DNA from: Erythrobacter litoralis HTCC2594
GTDB lineage: Bacteria > Pseudomonadota > Alphaproteobacteria > Sphingomonadales > Sphingomonadaceae
Assembly (NCBI RefSeq): GCF_000013005.1
Contig: NC_007722.1
Coordinates: forward strand, 1,121,501 to 1,185,500
Length of the DNA: 64,000 nucleotides
Reading direction: 5' to 3'
The translations under genes were made by a program, and so were the position numbers. The notes below the pieces were generated by a model. That model ran no database searches. It worked only from the letters and a program-made list of their open reading frames with translations, and was not told the DNA's origin. Below, one piece after another: positions 18,969-29,087 of the stretch; the stretch's first letter is position 1; each line of letters opens with the position of its first letter.

Positions 18969-19133
18969 ATGCAAACTCTCTCCTCATCCATCCGATCGAT
19001 CTTCGATCACGTCCTGCTCGTCTCGGGAGGCAGCCTAGGACACGAGGCGCAAGCTTCACGCCGCAGCGACGATGTCCTGCCGCGCGGCGACCCCTTCCGC
19101 CCGGCGGCATCTCACCGCAATTTCTGCACCTGA
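18969..19133 (+). CDS. Possible 54-residue small protein
   Basis: A short frame begins at ATG 18969, with GAAAGG about 10 bases upstream as a good ribosome site, and ends 11 bases before the next gene. The third-position GC is only moderately high, so coding is uncertain. The product starts MQTLSSSIRSIFDHVLLVSGG and has no membrane segment or known motif that I recognise. It sits in the 274-base stretch between the epoxide hydrolase and the secreted charged protein. It could be a leader peptide or simply chance. Confidence 0.3.
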   Translation: MQTLSSSIRSIFDHVLLVSGGSLGHEAQASRRSDDVLPRGDPFRPAASHRNFCT

Positions 19134-19144
19134 AAGAGCAGGCC

Positions 19145-19447
19145 ATGACCCCGTCCAAACGAACTCTCATCCTTATCCTCGGCACCGTCGCGACCCTTGG
19201 CATGACGCCGATGGCGCAGGCTTTCGAGCCGGTCGGAACGACATCCGGCTTCGCCTCCCGCATCGACCGTGCCGGATTTGCCGAACGCCGCGCGGAAAGG
19301 CGGACCGAGCGCCGCGCCGAGAAGCAACGCGCCGAACGCGACGCTGCACGCAATGTCGAAGCCGAAAGGGCTCTGAAGGCGGATAGCCATCCGTCTTCAC
19401 AGCAGACCCGTGTCGAGGGAAAGGCCGATCCGGAAGGCCGGGATTAA
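19145..19447 (+). CDS. Hypothetical secreted protein rich in Arg/Glu/Ala
   Basis: 100 residues. A signal peptide (KRTLILILGTVATLGMTPMAQA, cleavage probably after AQA) is followed by a highly charged helix with repeated R-A-E-R-R units (about 45-75, ERRAERRTERRAEKQRAERDA) and a polar tail. I recognise no family. It is probably periplasmic and could be a coiled-coil or nucleic-acid/anion-binding peptide. A strong terminator follows within 50 bases, so it is likely a short transcription unit. Confidence 0.65.
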   Translation: MTPSKRTLILILGTVATLGMTPMAQAFEPVGTTSGFASRIDRAGFAERRAERRTERRAEKQRAERDAARNVEAERALKADSHPSSQQTRVEGKADPEGRD

Positions 19448-19495
19448 CCCCCTCGGCAGGGCGAGTGGGGCCTCCCCATCCTTGCCCGCTCGTCC

Positions 19496-19530
19496 GGGGC
19501 AGTCGGTCTACCCGCCGGCTGCCCCTTTTT
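19496..19530 (+). terminator. Rho-independent terminator
   Basis: GGGGCAGTCGG and CCGGCTGCCCC form an 11-pair stem (one G-T wobble) with an 8-base loop, followed directly by TTTTT. It ends the plus-strand secreted-protein gene. The last T is the first base of the lldD stop codon on the other strand, so the terminator abuts the convergent gene. Confidence 0.85.
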
Positions 19531-20684
19531 CACGAATAGCGCCAGCGCAGGCGGTCCGCGGTGAGTTGATCGACCGAGGTCACGCCCATCAACCGCATCC
19601 CGCGCTCGATCTCGTCCTTCAGAATGCCGATGGCGCGCTCGACACCAGGCTGACCTGCGGCCGCGAGCGCATAGAGGTAGAGCCGCCCGCCGCTCGCCGC
19701 CGTCGCGCCAGCACTCACAGCTTTCAGCGCATGCGTCCCGCGCCGCACGCCGCCGTCGCAAATGATCTCGATCTCGCCGCCGACTGCCTTGACGATTTCG
19801 CCCAATTGGTCGAAGGGCGCGCGGCTGCCGTCGAGCTGCCGCCCACCGTGATTGGAGATCATGATGGCATCGGCCCCGATCTCGACCGCGCGTCGCGCAT
19901 CGCCCGCACTCATCACCCCTTTCAGGCAGAAGGTACCGCCCCAGTCCTGCCGGATCTTGGCGGCAGTGTCCCAGTTCATCGAGGTATCGAGCATGGTGTT
20001 GAAATACTCAGCGATGCTCACAGCCTCGCGGGACCCTTCCGCGACGTGCGTGTCGAGATTGGGCAAGCGAAATCTCTCGCGGAAAAGGTAATCGAGCGTC
20101 CAGCGCGGCCGCGTGGCGTAGCTCCACACCGCACTTGGTGAGAACTTGGGCGGAGTGGTGAAGCCGCTTCGCAGGCACCGCTCGCGCTTGCCGGAGACAA
20201 TGGTGTCGACCGTGAGCGCGAGCGCATCGAACTGCGCGGCCTGACAGCGTTCTATCATCGATTGATTCAGCCCCTTGTCCTTGTGCACATAAAGCTGGAA
20301 CAGCTTGGGACCCTGGGTGAGCGCAGCAATTTCCTCGATACTCCGCGTCGCCAGGCTGGAGATGCCGAACCACAGCCCGAATTTCTCCGCCGCCTTGGCC
20401 ACGGCGGTTTCGCCCTGCCAATGGAAGGCGCGCTGCACCGCCGTCGGGCTGAGCAACAGGGGAAGGGCGCTTTCGCGGCCCATGATCGTGCAGGACGTGT
20501 CGATCTCGGCCACGCCAGCCAGCACATCGGGTACCAGATCGACATCGTCATAGGCTGCGGTATTGCGGGCCTTGGTCAATTCGTCGTCGGCGGCACCATC
20601 GATATAGTCGAAGACCGGCCACGGAAGACGGGTCTTTGCGAGGCGGCGAAAATCCTCGATATTGTGGCAGTCGGAGAGGCGCAC
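19530..20684 (-). CDS. lldD: FMN-dependent alpha-hydroxy-acid dehydrogenase (L-lactate dehydrogenase-like)
   Basis: 384 residues of the LldD/glycolate oxidase family. It begins with NIEDFRRLAKTRLPWPVFDYIDGAADDE and has LLLSPTAVQRAFHWQGETAVAKAA. The catalytic histidine and FMN contacts are in ISNHGGRQLDGSRAP, followed by IICDGGVRRGTHALKAVSAGA. It oxidises an L-2-hydroxy acid and passes electrons to quinone or oxygen. Lactate is the usual guess; mandelate or glycolate cannot be excluded. The GTG start at 20684 lies 3 bases after the DUF6151 stop, so the two genes are probably coupled. Confidence 0.9.
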   Translation of the reverse strand: MRLSDCHNIEDFRRLAKTRLPWPVFDYIDGAADDELTKARNTAAYDDVDLVPDVLAGVAEIDTSCTIMGRESALPLLLSPTAVQRAFHWQGETAVAKAAEKFGLWFGISSLATRSIEEIAALTQGPKLFQLYVHKDKGLNQSMIERCQAAQFDALALTVDTIVSGKRERCLRSGFTTPPKFSPSAVWSYATRPRWTLDYLFRERFRLPNLDTHVAEGSREAVSIAEYFNTMLDTSMNWDTAAKIRQDWGGTFCLKGVMSAGDARRAVEIGADAIMISNHGGRQLDGSRAPFDQLGEIVKAVGGEIEIICDGGVRRGTHALKAVSAGATAASGGRLYLYALAAAGQPGVERAIGILKDEIERGMRLMGVTSVDQLTADRLRWRYS

Positions 20685-20687
20685 GTG

Positions 20688-21290
20688 TCAGGCTTCGCCC
20701 AAAGTGGCGCGCTCTTCAGGCGACACGCGGCGGGGACTGGCAATCGGCTCTTTGGTTTCGGGATCGAACAGCGGGGATTTTTTCCAGTCGCCGCTGATCA
20801 CGTCGCGTAGCAGGCGCGGAATGAAGCCACGAGCCAATTTGAACATCGAAACGGTTTTCGGGTTCTCGATTGGCGGCTCGGCCTCTTCGGCGAGGAATTG
20901 ACCCTTCGGCGGACCCAGCACGGCGTCGACGCGGGATTTGTCGCAGCAGGCGGTATTGACGCTGAGAAAAGGCGGCTTGGCCCTCGCGAGGGTGTTGAAG
21001 AACGGCGTATTGCAGCACGATGCATACCAGCGCGTTGTGGGTTTGTCGGTCATATGCAGTGTGGAAAGCATGTCTGCGCCGGTATGCAACTCCAGCTTGG
21101 CGACGCGTGTCTGGTAAACCGAATTGCCGCCGTGATCGTCGAGAACGTCGCCAGCGCGGCCCAGCACACGGATAAAGTCCCGGCAATCGCTGCAATAGCA
21201 GACTAGCCGGTCGCCTTCGTCCGGCCCGACATCGTGCAATGTGCCGGTGACGGTACCGCAGGAGCAGGAAATGGCGAGGTCTTGCGTCAT
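20688..21290 (-). CDS. DUF6151 family protein (GFA-like, cysteine-rich)
   Basis: 200 residues starting DLAISCSCGTVTGTLHDV, with CYCSDCRDF and CCNTPFF. These Cys pairs are arranged like the zinc sites of glutathione-dependent formaldehyde-activating (GFA/CENP-V) proteins. Function is unknown. It directly precedes lldD on the same strand with a 3-base gap, suggesting co-expression with the hydroxy-acid dehydrogenase. ATG at 21290. Confidence 0.8.
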   Translation of the reverse strand: MTQDLAISCSCGTVTGTLHDVGPDEGDRLVCYCSDCRDFIRVLGRAGDVLDDHGGNSVYQTRVAKLELHTGADMLSTLHMTDKPTTRWYASCCNTPFFNTLARAKPPFLSVNTACCDKSRVDAVLGPPKGQFLAEEAEPPIENPKTVSMFKLARGFIPRLLRDVISGDWKKSPLFDPETKEPIASPRRVSPEERATLGEA

Positions 21291-21352
21291 GAACGTACCC
21301 TATCGCGCCGGGTTGCAGCACGATAGGGCTTTTCAGGCCAGATGCGCGAGCG

Positions 21353-21994
21353 TCAGTCCTTCTCGAAGGCGACGCTGATATTGAGTTCGACTTCGCGGCC
21401 GATAGCCGGAGCGCCGTAGTCGATGCCCCATTGCGTGCGATCGATCATGGCGCTCGCTTCGAAGCCGACCGTTTCCTTCTTGTTGAACGGATTGGTGCCG
21501 GCACCGGTGAAATTCACCAGCATCGTGACCGGGCCGGTGTTGCCGTTCATGGTCAGCATGCCCGAGACGACAGCAGCTGTTTCGGTCGTTTGCCGAACCG
21601 ATGTGGAGACAAACTTGGCGGGTTCCGGCTCCGGCCCGAAGAAATCGGGAGCCGCACCATCCTTGCCCGGGCGCAGAAGGTGCTCTTTCAGGCCATTACT
21701 GGACACCGCAACCGAGGAGATCGGGATGGTGATATCGAACTTGGCATCTTCGATCGCCGCCGGATCAACCTGCATGGTGCCTGTAATTTGGCCGAACAGG
21801 CCGAGATAATCATTGAAGCCGAAATGGCTGACGCGCCAGCCGACCTGGGTGTGGGCGGGATCGATCGTATAGCTGCCAGCTTGGACTCGGCTAGCGTCGA
21901 TAGCGCCCGGGATACCGGCTTCCTGAGCCGAGATCGAGGTGACGGCCAAAGCCGCCGATCCGGCCAGGGCAAGTGCGAAAAGCGGCTTTTTCAT
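21353..21994 (-). CDS. YceI family periplasmic protein
   Basis: 213 residues: signal peptide (KKPLFALALAGSAALAVTSISA) then a YceI lipocalin-like barrel starting GSYTIDPAHTQVGWRVSHFGFNDYLGLFGQ and ending with RTQWGIDYGAPAIGREVELNISVAFEKD. YceI proteins bind isoprenoid or amphiphilic molecules. GGAGG sits 5 bases before ATG 21994. The gene follows ilvC on the same strand, and the ilvC terminator T-run ends right against this ribosome site, leaving no space for a promoter after the terminator. Confidence 0.93.
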   Translation of the reverse strand: MKKPLFALALAGSAALAVTSISAQEAGIPGAIDASRVQAGSYTIDPAHTQVGWRVSHFGFNDYLGLFGQITGTMQVDPAAIEDAKFDITIPISSVAVSSNGLKEHLLRPGKDGAAPDFFGPEPEPAKFVSTSVRQTTETAAVVSGMLTMNGNTGPVTMLVNFTGAGTNPFNKKETVGFEASAMIDRTQWGIDYGAPAIGREVELNISVAFEKD

Positions 21995-22005
21995 GCGAAC
22001 CTCCG

Positions 22006-22045
22006 AAAAAAAAATGTCCCGTCCCGGCATCAACCGGGCGGGACA
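22006..22045 (-). terminator. Rho-independent terminator after ilvC, touching the yceI ribosome site
   Basis: On the minus strand TGTCCCGCCCGG and CCGGGACGGGACA form a strong stem with a short loop (TTGATG), followed by nine T. The T-run stops 1-2 bases before the GGAGG of yceI. It should end the ilvB-ilvH-ilvC transcript efficiently. Expression of yceI would need read-through or a promoter located before the hairpin. Confidence 0.9.
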
Positions 22046-22077
22046 GGGGTGGTTCCGATCTGGCGCTTAAGGACGCG

Positions 22078-23191
<1,114 letters not shown>

Positions 23192-23198
23192 AAACTTC

Positions 23199-23714
23199 TC
23201 AAAGCGCCTCCGCCCCGCGCATCATGCCGACGATCCCGGTCCGGCCGACTTCGACAAGGCCGAGTTCGCGCATCAGGGCGATGAAGCTGTCGACCTTGTC
23301 CGGCGGGCCGGTGATCTCGAAAATAAAGCTCTCGGTCGTCGTGTCGACGGGCCGCGCGCGGAAAATGTCGGCCAGGCGCAGTGCTTCGACGCGTTTCTCG
23401 CCGGTGCCGGAGACTTTTACCAACGCCAGCTCGCGTTCGACATGCGGGCCGGCTTCGGACAGGTCGACGACGCGATGAACCGGCACCAAGCGCTCAAGCT
23501 GCGCCTGGATTTGGTCGATCACTTCGGGCGGTCCATTGGTGACTACCGTAATTCGGCTGATGGCGTGGTCTTCAGTGATGTCCGCGACTGTCAGGCTGTC
23601 GATATTGTAGCCGCGCGCAGTGAACAGCCCGGTAATTTTGGCGAGGATACCCGGCTCATTATCGACGGTGACGGCGAGCACATGGCGCTCGGCCTCTTTC
23701 GCTGTGATCTTCAT
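23199..23714 (-). CDS. ilvH: Acetolactate synthase small (regulatory) subunit
   Basis: 171 residues: an N-terminal ACT domain (HVLAVTVDNEPGILAKITGLFTARGYNIDSL), then HRVVDLSEAGPHVERELALVKV and the C-terminal ALS_ss domain ending in ALMRELGLVEVGRTGIVGM. It activates the large subunit and mediates feedback control by valine. It lies 12 bases downstream of the large-subunit gene and should be co-transcribed. Length and domains are standard. Confidence 0.97.
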   Translation of the reverse strand: MKITAKEAERHVLAVTVDNEPGILAKITGLFTARGYNIDSLTVADITEDHAISRITVVTNGPPEVIDQIQAQLERLVPVHRVVDLSEAGPHVERELALVKVSGTGEKRVEALRLADIFRARPVDTTTESFIFEITGPPDKVDSFIALMRELGLVEVGRTGIVGMMRGAEAL

Positions 23715-23726
23715 GGTGGCTGCCCT

Positions 23727-25484
23727 TTACACCAAAGCCTTGGCTTCGTCGTCCATCGTGCCTTCGACCTGGTCGCCATAAAGCAGCATGTCGGTATGCG
23801 CAGCCCCGCTCGGGATCATCGGGAAGCAATTGGCTTCCTTCGAGACCAGGCAATCGACGATCACCGGCCCATCGGCATCGAGCATGGCCTGGATGCCGGC
23901 ATCCAGACCAGCTTTGTCCTCGATGCGAATGCCGGTCCAGCCATAGCTTTCGGCCAGCTTCACGAAATCGGGCAGGCTGTCGGAGTAGGAATTCGAATAG
24001 CGGCTTTCGTAGGTCAGTTCCTGCCACTGGCGGACCATGCCCATATACTCATTGTTGAGAATGAAGATCTTGACCGGCAGGCGATACTGGCTGGCGGTGC
24101 CGAGCTCCTGAATGTTCATCTGGATCGACGCCTCGCCCGCAATATCGATCACGAGGCTGTCCGGATTGCCCAGCTGTGCGCCGATCGCCGCGGGCAGGCC
24201 ATAGCCCATCGTGCCGAGGCCACCGCTTGTCAGCCATTTGTTCGGCCCAAAGAAACGGAAGTATTGCGCCGCCCACATCTGGTGCTGGCCGACTTCGGTG
24301 GTGATGATCGGGTCGCGATCCTTCGTCAGTTCGAACAGCCGCTCGACCGCTTTTTGCGGCATGATCTCGTCATCGCGCTCCGGATAGGCGAGGCATTCAC
24401 GCGCGCGCCACCCGGCGATGCGGGCCTTCCATTCGCCCAGGTCCTGCGTTTTGCGGTCGCCCCAGGCGGCAATCATCTGTTCCAGCACAGTCCCGCAATC
24501 GCCGACGATGCCGAGGTCGACGGGCACCACCTTGTTAATGTTGGCGCGGTCGATATCGATGTGAATCTTCTTGGCCTGGGGCGCGAAAGCATCGAGCCTG
24601 CCGGTCACACGATCGTCGAACCGCGCACCGACAGCCACGATCAGGTCGGCGCGGTTCATCGCCATGTTGGCCTCGAACGTGCCGTGCATACCCAGCATAC
24701 CGAGCCAGTCGGGATGGTCGGCGGGAAAGGCGCCGAGACCCATCAGGGTCGAAGTCAAAGGTGCATTGGTGAGCGATTGCAATTGGCGCAGCGCTTCGCT
24801 CGCCTTCGGCCCTGAATTGATGACGCCGCCGCCGGTGTAGAAAACAGGGCGCTCCGCCGTTGCGAGCATCTCGACCGCTTCGAGGATCTCGTCAGGAGCA
24901 GCAACCGTGCGTGGCTGGTAGCGCGACGAGGCGAGCGGTGCCCTTTCTGCACTGTCGCCATCCGCCATGGCGATCTGAACGTCCTTGGGGATGTCGACCA
25001 GAACCGGGCCGGGCCGCCCCGTCGTCGCGATACGGAAGGCTTCGCGCAGAACAGGTCCGAGCTGGTCCGGGTCCTTCACCAGATAATTGTGCTTGGTGCA
25101 GTGCCGCGTGATGCCGACCGTGTCTGCCTCCTGGAACGCGTCGGTCCCGATCAGCGGAGTGGGGACCTGTCCCGTGATGACCACCAGCGGGATCGAATCC
25201 ATATAAGCGTCCGCGATACCGGTGACCGCATTGGTCGCGCCCGGGCCGCTGGTGACGAGGACGACGCCGGGCTTCCCGGTGCTGCGGGCATAGCCTTCCG
25301 CCGCGTGCGCCGCGCCCGCTTCGTGCCGGACGAGGATATGGCGGACGCGCTCGTCCCCGAACAATTCGTCGTAGATCGGGAGCACGGCACCGCCGGGATA
25401 GCCGAAGACGAATTCCACGCCCTCGCGCACGAGGCAGTCGACGAGGATCGCCGCGCCACTGCTTTCGGGGGAGGGGGTGGTCAT
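23727..25484 (-). CDS. ilvB: Acetolactate synthase large subunit
   Basis: 585 residues, a ThDP enzyme. The N-terminal Glu motif lies in [17 protein letters not shown], then [21 protein letters not shown]. The central domain has [16 protein letters not shown]. The ThDP/Mg site is GDCG...INEYMG-like: [20 protein letters not shown] followed by [14 protein letters not shown]. It makes acetolactate or acetohydroxybutyrate. ATG at 25484 is preceded by a 118-base leader holding a promoter candidate and a hairpin. Confidence 0.98.
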   Translation of the reverse strand: MTTPSPESSGAAILVDCLVREGVEFVFGYPGGAVLPIYDELFGDERVRHILVRHEAGAAHAAEGYARSTGKPGVVLVTSGPGATNAVTGIADAYMDSIPLVVITGQVPTPLIGTDAFQEADTVGITRHCTKHNYLVKDPDQLGPVLREAFRIATTGRPGPVLVDIPKDVQIAMADGDSAERAPLASSRYQPRTVAAPDEILEAVEMLATAERPVFYTGGGVINSGPKASEALRQLQSLTNAPLTSTLMGLGAFPADHPDWLGMLGMHGTFEANMAMNRADLIVAVGARFDDRVTGRLDAFAPQAKKIHIDIDRANINKVVPVDLGIVGDCGTVLEQMIAAWGDRKTQDLGEWKARIAGWRARECLAYPERDDEIMPQKAVERLFELTKDRDPIITTEVGQHQMWAAQYFRFFGPNKWLTSGGLGTMGYGLPAAIGAQLGNPDSLVIDIAGEASIQMNIQELGTASQYRLPVKIFILNNEYMGMVRQWQELTYESRYSNSYSDSLPDFVKLAESYGWTGIRIEDKAGLDAGIQAMLDADGPVIVDCLVSKEANCFPMIPSGAAHTDMLLYGDQVEGTMDDEAKALV

Positions 25485-25510
25485 TGTCTGTCTCCGTCAG
25501 AGCGTCGTAT

Positions 25511-25551
25511 CTAAAAGCAGGGCCCGGCGTTCGAATGAGAACGTCGGGCCC
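25511..25551 (-). promoter_or_regulatory. Terminator-like hairpin in the ilvB leader (possible attenuator)
   Basis: On the minus strand GGGCCCGACGTTC and GAACGCCGGGCCC form a 13-base stem with one mismatch and a 6-base loop (TCATTC), followed by TGCTTTTAG. It lies between the promoter candidate and the ilvB start. A stem with a weak T-run in an amino-acid operon leader suggests attenuation. However, I find no conventional short leader peptide; only a single Val-Leu-Ile run in an open frame crosses the stem. Confidence 0.45.
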
Positions 25552-25570
25552 AAGGGGTTTGTCCAAGGCC

Positions 25571-25599
25571 CTGTTACGAGTCTCAATATGTCCTGTCAA
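25571..25599 (-). promoter_or_regulatory. Promoter candidate for ilvB-ilvH-ilvC
   Basis: Minus strand: consensus -35 TTGACA (25594-25599), 17-base spacer, then TAACAG (25571-25576) as a weak -10. It lies just after the miaA stop and about 85 bases before the ilvB start. The -35 is perfect and the -10 poor. Confidence 0.45.
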
Positions 25600-25602
25600 A
25601 CT

Positions 25603-26562
25603 CTAATATTGAAATAATCCATCAAAAACACGCTCCAGCTTGAAATCGAAAGTTTCGATGCGAGGCCAGTCCGGCGGTGGCTGATGCCGGAACCAGGTAT
25701 ACTGCCGCTTGGCATAATTGCGCGTCGCTTGCTGGCCAGAAGCGATCATTTGGGGCCGGTCAATCTCGCCTTTCAACCAGGCCGCGATTTCGCGCACGCC
25801 GATAGCGCGCATCACTGGCAGGGACGGATCGAGATCGCGTGCGAGCAGAGTCTCAACCTCGCTGGCAGCGCCACGATCCAGCATAAGCTCGAATCGGCGG
25901 TCGCAGCGCGCATAGAGCCACTTCCGATCCGGGAGCATGATCAGGGGGTGGAGCGCGACGCGATCGCCGATGCCCCCTTTCTTGTGCTGCTGCCAGTTAC
26001 TCAGCGTCCGGCCGGTGGATCGCACGACTTCGAGCGCGCGCGCCGTCCGTGCGGCATCGGCGGGGGCGAGCCGCTTGGAGGCATCGGGGTCCTCGCGTTC
26101 GAGCGCCGCGCGCGCTTCATCCTGCGGCAACGCTCGAATCGCCTCGCGAATGGCGGCATCGATCGGCGGGATCGGGGCGATACCTTCCAGCAGCGTGCGC
26201 AAATACAATCCGGTTCCGCCAACAAGGATCGGCACTGCACCTGTGAAGTGCGCCTTGGAAATCTCTTCCTTCGCACGCGAAGCCCATTCGGCCGCAGAGC
26301 AGGCTTCGGCTCCGTCCCATTCCCCGAAAAGTTCGTGCGGGACACCGCGCATTTCATCTTCGCTGGGCCGCGCGCTCAGGACGCGCAGATCGGCATAGAC
26401 CTGTGCGCTGTCGGCGTTGATCACGACAGCGTCGCGCCCGTGCTTTTTCAGCGCCAGCGCCAGCCGCACCGCGACATCGCTCTTGCCGCTGGCGGTCGGC
26501 CCTGCAATGAGCGCCACCGGCGGTTTTTCGCCCCAATCTTCCGGAGTTTGCCCCATGCTCAT
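25603..26562 (-). CDS. miaA: tRNA dimethylallyltransferase
   Basis: 319 residues: P-loop [36 protein letters not shown] (catalytic Asp), [35 protein letters not shown] and the C-terminal [12 protein letters not shown]. It prenylates A37 of tRNAs reading UNN codons. ATG at 26562 or 26556 are equally possible. Both lie inside the divergent serB start, so the two genes are head-to-head with overlapping 5' ends and miaA must be transcribed from within serB coding DNA. Confidence 0.95.
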   Translation of the reverse strand: MSMGQTPEDWGEKPPVALIAGPTASGKSDVAVRLALALKKHGRDAVVINADSAQVYADLRVLSARPSEDEMRGVPHELFGEWDGAEACSAAEWASRAKEEISKAHFTGAVPILVGGTGLYLRTLLEGIAPIPPIDAAIREAIRALPQDEARAALEREDPDASKRLAPADAARTARALEVVRSTGRTLSNWQQHKKGGIGDRVALHPLIMLPDRKWLYARCDRRFELMLDRGAASEVETLLARDLDPSLPVMRAIGVREIAAWLKGEIDRPQMIASGQQATRNYAKRQYTWFRHQPPPDWPRIETFDFKLERVFDGLFQY

Positions 26563-27430
26563 CGTCCGCCTGATAGCAGACCCCGCCGGGTTGGAAACGC
26601 GGATCAAGAACCTCCGCGCGGCGTGGGATGACAAGGGCTGGTCGTCGCGCATCGAGAGGGACGCAGGCGCCATGGTCGAGCTGCGCGTTTCGAGTTGGGA
26701 CGTTGCAGAAGTGCGCGTGACTATCGACGAGCGCATCGGGCCGAGCGATGGCCTCGTAACGGCAATCCCCCCTGTCACCCCGCGTCTCTTCATCTCCGAC
26801 ATGGATTCCACCATGATCGGGCAGGAATGCATCGACGAACTGGCCGACTATGCGGGGATCAAGCCGCAAATTGCCGCCATCACCGAACGCGCGATGCAGG
26901 GCGAGCTCGATTTCGAAGCCGCACTACGTGAGCGGGTCGGGTTGCTCTGTGGGCTGGAAGAAGGTGCGATTGCGCAGTGCCTTCATGAGCGCATTACGCC
27001 CAACCGCGGCGCGCGTATCGTGGTCGAAACGCTCAAGGCGAAGGGATGCAAAACAGTGCTCGTCACCGGCGGATTCCATCACTTCGCCGATCCGGTCGCG
27101 GCGCAGATCGGCTTCGAGCGCGTGGTCGGCAACCGTCTTGAGGTTTCAGACGGAAAGTTGACCGGTGGCCTCGACGGACCGGTCGTCGACAGCTCGGTAA
27201 AGCAATCGGTGCTCGAGGAAGAGATGCAAGCTCTCGGCGCTCGCGCGACCAGCCTCGCGGCGGGCGACGGGGCCAATGACATTCCGATGCTGGACGCGGC
27301 CGATATCGGCGTTGCCTATCGCGCCAAGCCGAAAGCGCGCGCATCGGCAAACTGCTGGATCGATCGGGGAGACCTGACATCGATCCTCATACTTCTGGGT
27401 ATCGCCACAGAAGACTGGGCGGAAACCTAA
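26555..27430 (+). CDS. serB: Phosphoserine phosphatase
   Basis: 291 residues. The HAD motif I is [13 protein letters not shown] with nucleophile D and acid D two residues later. Motif II is [15 protein letters not shown] and motif III/IV is [26 protein letters not shown]. An N-terminal region of about 75 residues precedes the HAD core. It performs the last step of serine synthesis. ATG at 26555 has GGAG 9 bases upstream. Its start codon shares the CATG with a miaA start on the other strand. Confidence 0.96.
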   Translation: MLIVRLIADPAGLETRIKNLRAAWDDKGWSSRIERDAGAMVELRVSSWDVAEVRVTIDERIGPSDGLVTAIPPVTPRLFISDMDSTMIGQECIDELADYAGIKPQIAAITERAMQGELDFEAALRERVGLLCGLEEGAIAQCLHERITPNRGARIVVETLKAKGCKTVLVTGGFHHFADPVAAQIGFERVVGNRLEVSDGKLTGGLDGPVVDSSVKQSVLEEEMQALGARATSLAAGDGANDIPMLDAADIGVAYRAKPKARASANCWIDRGDLTSILILLGIATEDWAET

Positions 27431-27453
27431 ACGCGAATGCCTGTTTCATCCTA

Positions 27454-27475
27454 TATTGACACTCGTGTCAGTAGT
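27454..27475. promoter_or_regulatory. Operator-like inverted repeat upstream of the first coq4 gene
   Basis: TATTGACACTCGTGTCAGTAG contains the perfect half-sites TGACAC and GTGTCA separated by two bases, the form typical of TetR-family operators. Almost the same sequence (TATTGACATGAATGTAAGTAG) precedes the second coq4 paralogue at 29088. It lies 24 bases after serB and about 23 bases before the coq4 start. Conservation between two otherwise different upstream regions supports function. Confidence 0.55.
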
Positions 27476-27497
27476 AGCGAAGGGGAACTCCCACCCC

Positions 27498-28352
27498 ATG
27501 AAGACGATGATGAAACAGACTCCTTCCCCCGCAACGCCCAATGCCGCGATTGAAAGCGCGCCGGACGGCACGATTTTCCGCCATCCGGATCGGCCCATGC
27601 CGAAACGCGATATTCGCGCTGCATTTCACCATTTTCGTGAGTTGCTGAAGGACAAGGAAGACACGACGCATGTCTTCAAGATCTTCGAAGCTTTGCCATC
27701 GAAGCGGTTCGTGCCTTTCGCCCGAGCGTTTGCGCTGAGCGAAAAGGGCGCAGCAATCCGCGCGCGTGAACCCTACCTGCCGACCGTGCTCGACGATCAT
27801 GCTATGCTCCGCAAGATGCCGATGGGCAGCGTCGCGCATGCCTATTGCGACTTCATGGAAAGCGAAGGCCTGACCGCTGCGGGGCTGGTGGCCGAGGCCG
27901 ACAAGACATGGCCTGATCGCCCCAAATATGGCGACCTGATCGAATGGTATGCCTGGCGTCGCCGCGATACGCACGACCTGTTGCACGTGCTCACGGGCTA
28001 TGGCCGCGATGCGCTGGGCGAACAATGTGTGCTTGCCTTCACTTATGGCCAGAACGGCGGCTTCGCGCATCTCTTCATCGCCTATCTCGGCGCGCTCAAT
28101 ACGAAGAAGGCTGTGCGGTCGCCCGCGCCGGTGTTTCGCGCCGTCCGGCAGGCGCACAGGATGGGCAAGGGTGCGCCGCGCATTTGTGAAATGTCAATCC
28201 TCGACCTGTTGGCGATGCCGCTCAGCGAAGCGCAGGCCATGCTCGGCGTCGGCGATCCGACATACTACGAGCAATGTCACGCGGCGTGGCGTGGGCAGGG
28301 CATCGACCCCTACGACCTGCTGGGCCAGCAAGCCGCCACTGCATCGGCTTAG
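27498..28352 (+). CDS. Coq4 family protein (first paralogue)
   Basis: 284 residues. The Coq4 domain carries the zinc motif HDxxHx11E as H159-D160-L-L-H163 ... E175, within [18 protein letters not shown]. The N-terminal 35 residues are extra. Eukaryotic Coq4 acts in ubiquinone synthesis, where it is implicated in C1 decarboxylation/hydroxylation; bacterial members are poorly studied. ATG at 27498 has AAGGGG 12 bases before; ATG 27507 is an alternative. Its 3' end overlaps the convergent nitroreductase-family gene by 4 bases. An operator-like palindrome lies upstream. Confidence 0.85.
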   Translation: MKTMMKQTPSPATPNAAIESAPDGTIFRHPDRPMPKRDIRAAFHHFRELLKDKEDTTHVFKIFEALPSKRFVPFARAFALSEKGAAIRAREPYLPTVLDDHAMLRKMPMGSVAHAYCDFMESEGLTAAGLVAEADKTWPDRPKYGDLIEWYAWRRRDTHDLLHVLTGYGRDALGEQCVLAFTYGQNGGFAHLFIAYLGALNTKKAVRSPAPVFRAVRQAHRMGKGAPRICEMSILDLLAMPLSEAQAMLGVGDPTYYEQCHAAWRGQGIDPYDLLGQQAATASA

Positions 28353-29032
28353 AGCCAGCTGGCAATCTGGCTGAGCGGCTTCTTCCTGATCGCATGGATG
28401 GGCACAGTGGCACCTTCCGCAGGCAGCCCTGCCACGACGATCATCAACGGCTTTTCGTGTTCGGGCCTGCCGCATAGCTCGCGCAGGAAACCCATGGGGG
28501 AGGGCGTGTGCGTTAGCGTGGCCACGCCTGCTTCGTGCAAGGTAGCAATCAGCATTCCGCAGGCGATGCCGACGCTTTCGTTGACGTAATAATTTTGCGT
28601 TTTACCGTCTTCCTCGATGCCGCCCTTCCGCTGGGCGAAGACGACGATCAGCCACGGCGCAGTCTCCAGGAAAGGCTTGTCCGGGTCGGTGCCGATCGGG
28701 GCGAGGGCTTCGAGCCACTCTTCGCTCGCCTTCGGCTTGTCGCCGTCCACGCCGTAGAAGCGGCGCTCTTCCTCTTCGGCGGCCTCGCGGATCGCCTTCT
28801 TCTTGTCCGGCGACGAGACGACGGCGAAATGCCACGGCTGATGGTTGGCGCCGTTGGGCGCGCTTCCAGCGGCGAGGATCGCCTGTTCGATCACTTCGCG
28901 CGGGACGGGCGCGTCGGAGAAATAACGACAGGTCCTTCGCCCTGCGAGCTTTTCCCTCATGGCAGTAGCCTTGATTAGGCGTTCTGCATCGGACAGCGGC
29001 GGGAGCGCATACGGAACGGTTTCGTGCGGCAT
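28349..29032 (-). CDS. Nitroreductase-superfamily flavoprotein, iodotyrosine deiodinase-like
   Basis: 227 residues with the FMN-binding [13 protein letters not shown] and [13 protein letters not shown], and [32 protein letters not shown], the pattern of the iodotyrosine deiodinase (IYD) branch rather than general nitroreductases. The residues that clamp halotyrosine in IYD appear conserved: E89 and Y93 (EERRFY, spaced by four) and K119 (KPFLETAP). It may dehalogenate halophenols or reduce a related aromatic. It lies between two coq4 genes, with a 4-base 3' overlap with the first. ATG at 29032 lacks an obvious ribosome site. Confidence 0.8.
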   Translation of the reverse strand: MPHETVPYALPPLSDAERLIKATAMREKLAGRRTCRYFSDAPVPREVIEQAILAAGSAPNGANHQPWHFAVVSSPDKKKAIREAAEEEERRFYGVDGDKPKASEEWLEALAPIGTDPDKPFLETAPWLIVVFAQRKGGIEEDGKTQNYYVNESVGIACGMLIATLHEAGVATLTHTPSPMGFLRELCGRPEHEKPLMIVVAGLPAEGATVPIHAIRKKPLSQIASWL

Positions 29033-29087
29033 CGTACAATAGCTATCGGAGGTTTCAGCTCTGATGAAAACCCTCTTCGCTGCACGG

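Noticed and set aside
25520..25599. Classical ilv leader peptide
   Set aside because: No ATG/GTG-started short frame with a run of Ile/Val/Leu codons; the frame that reads through the stem has no stop before the ilvB start.
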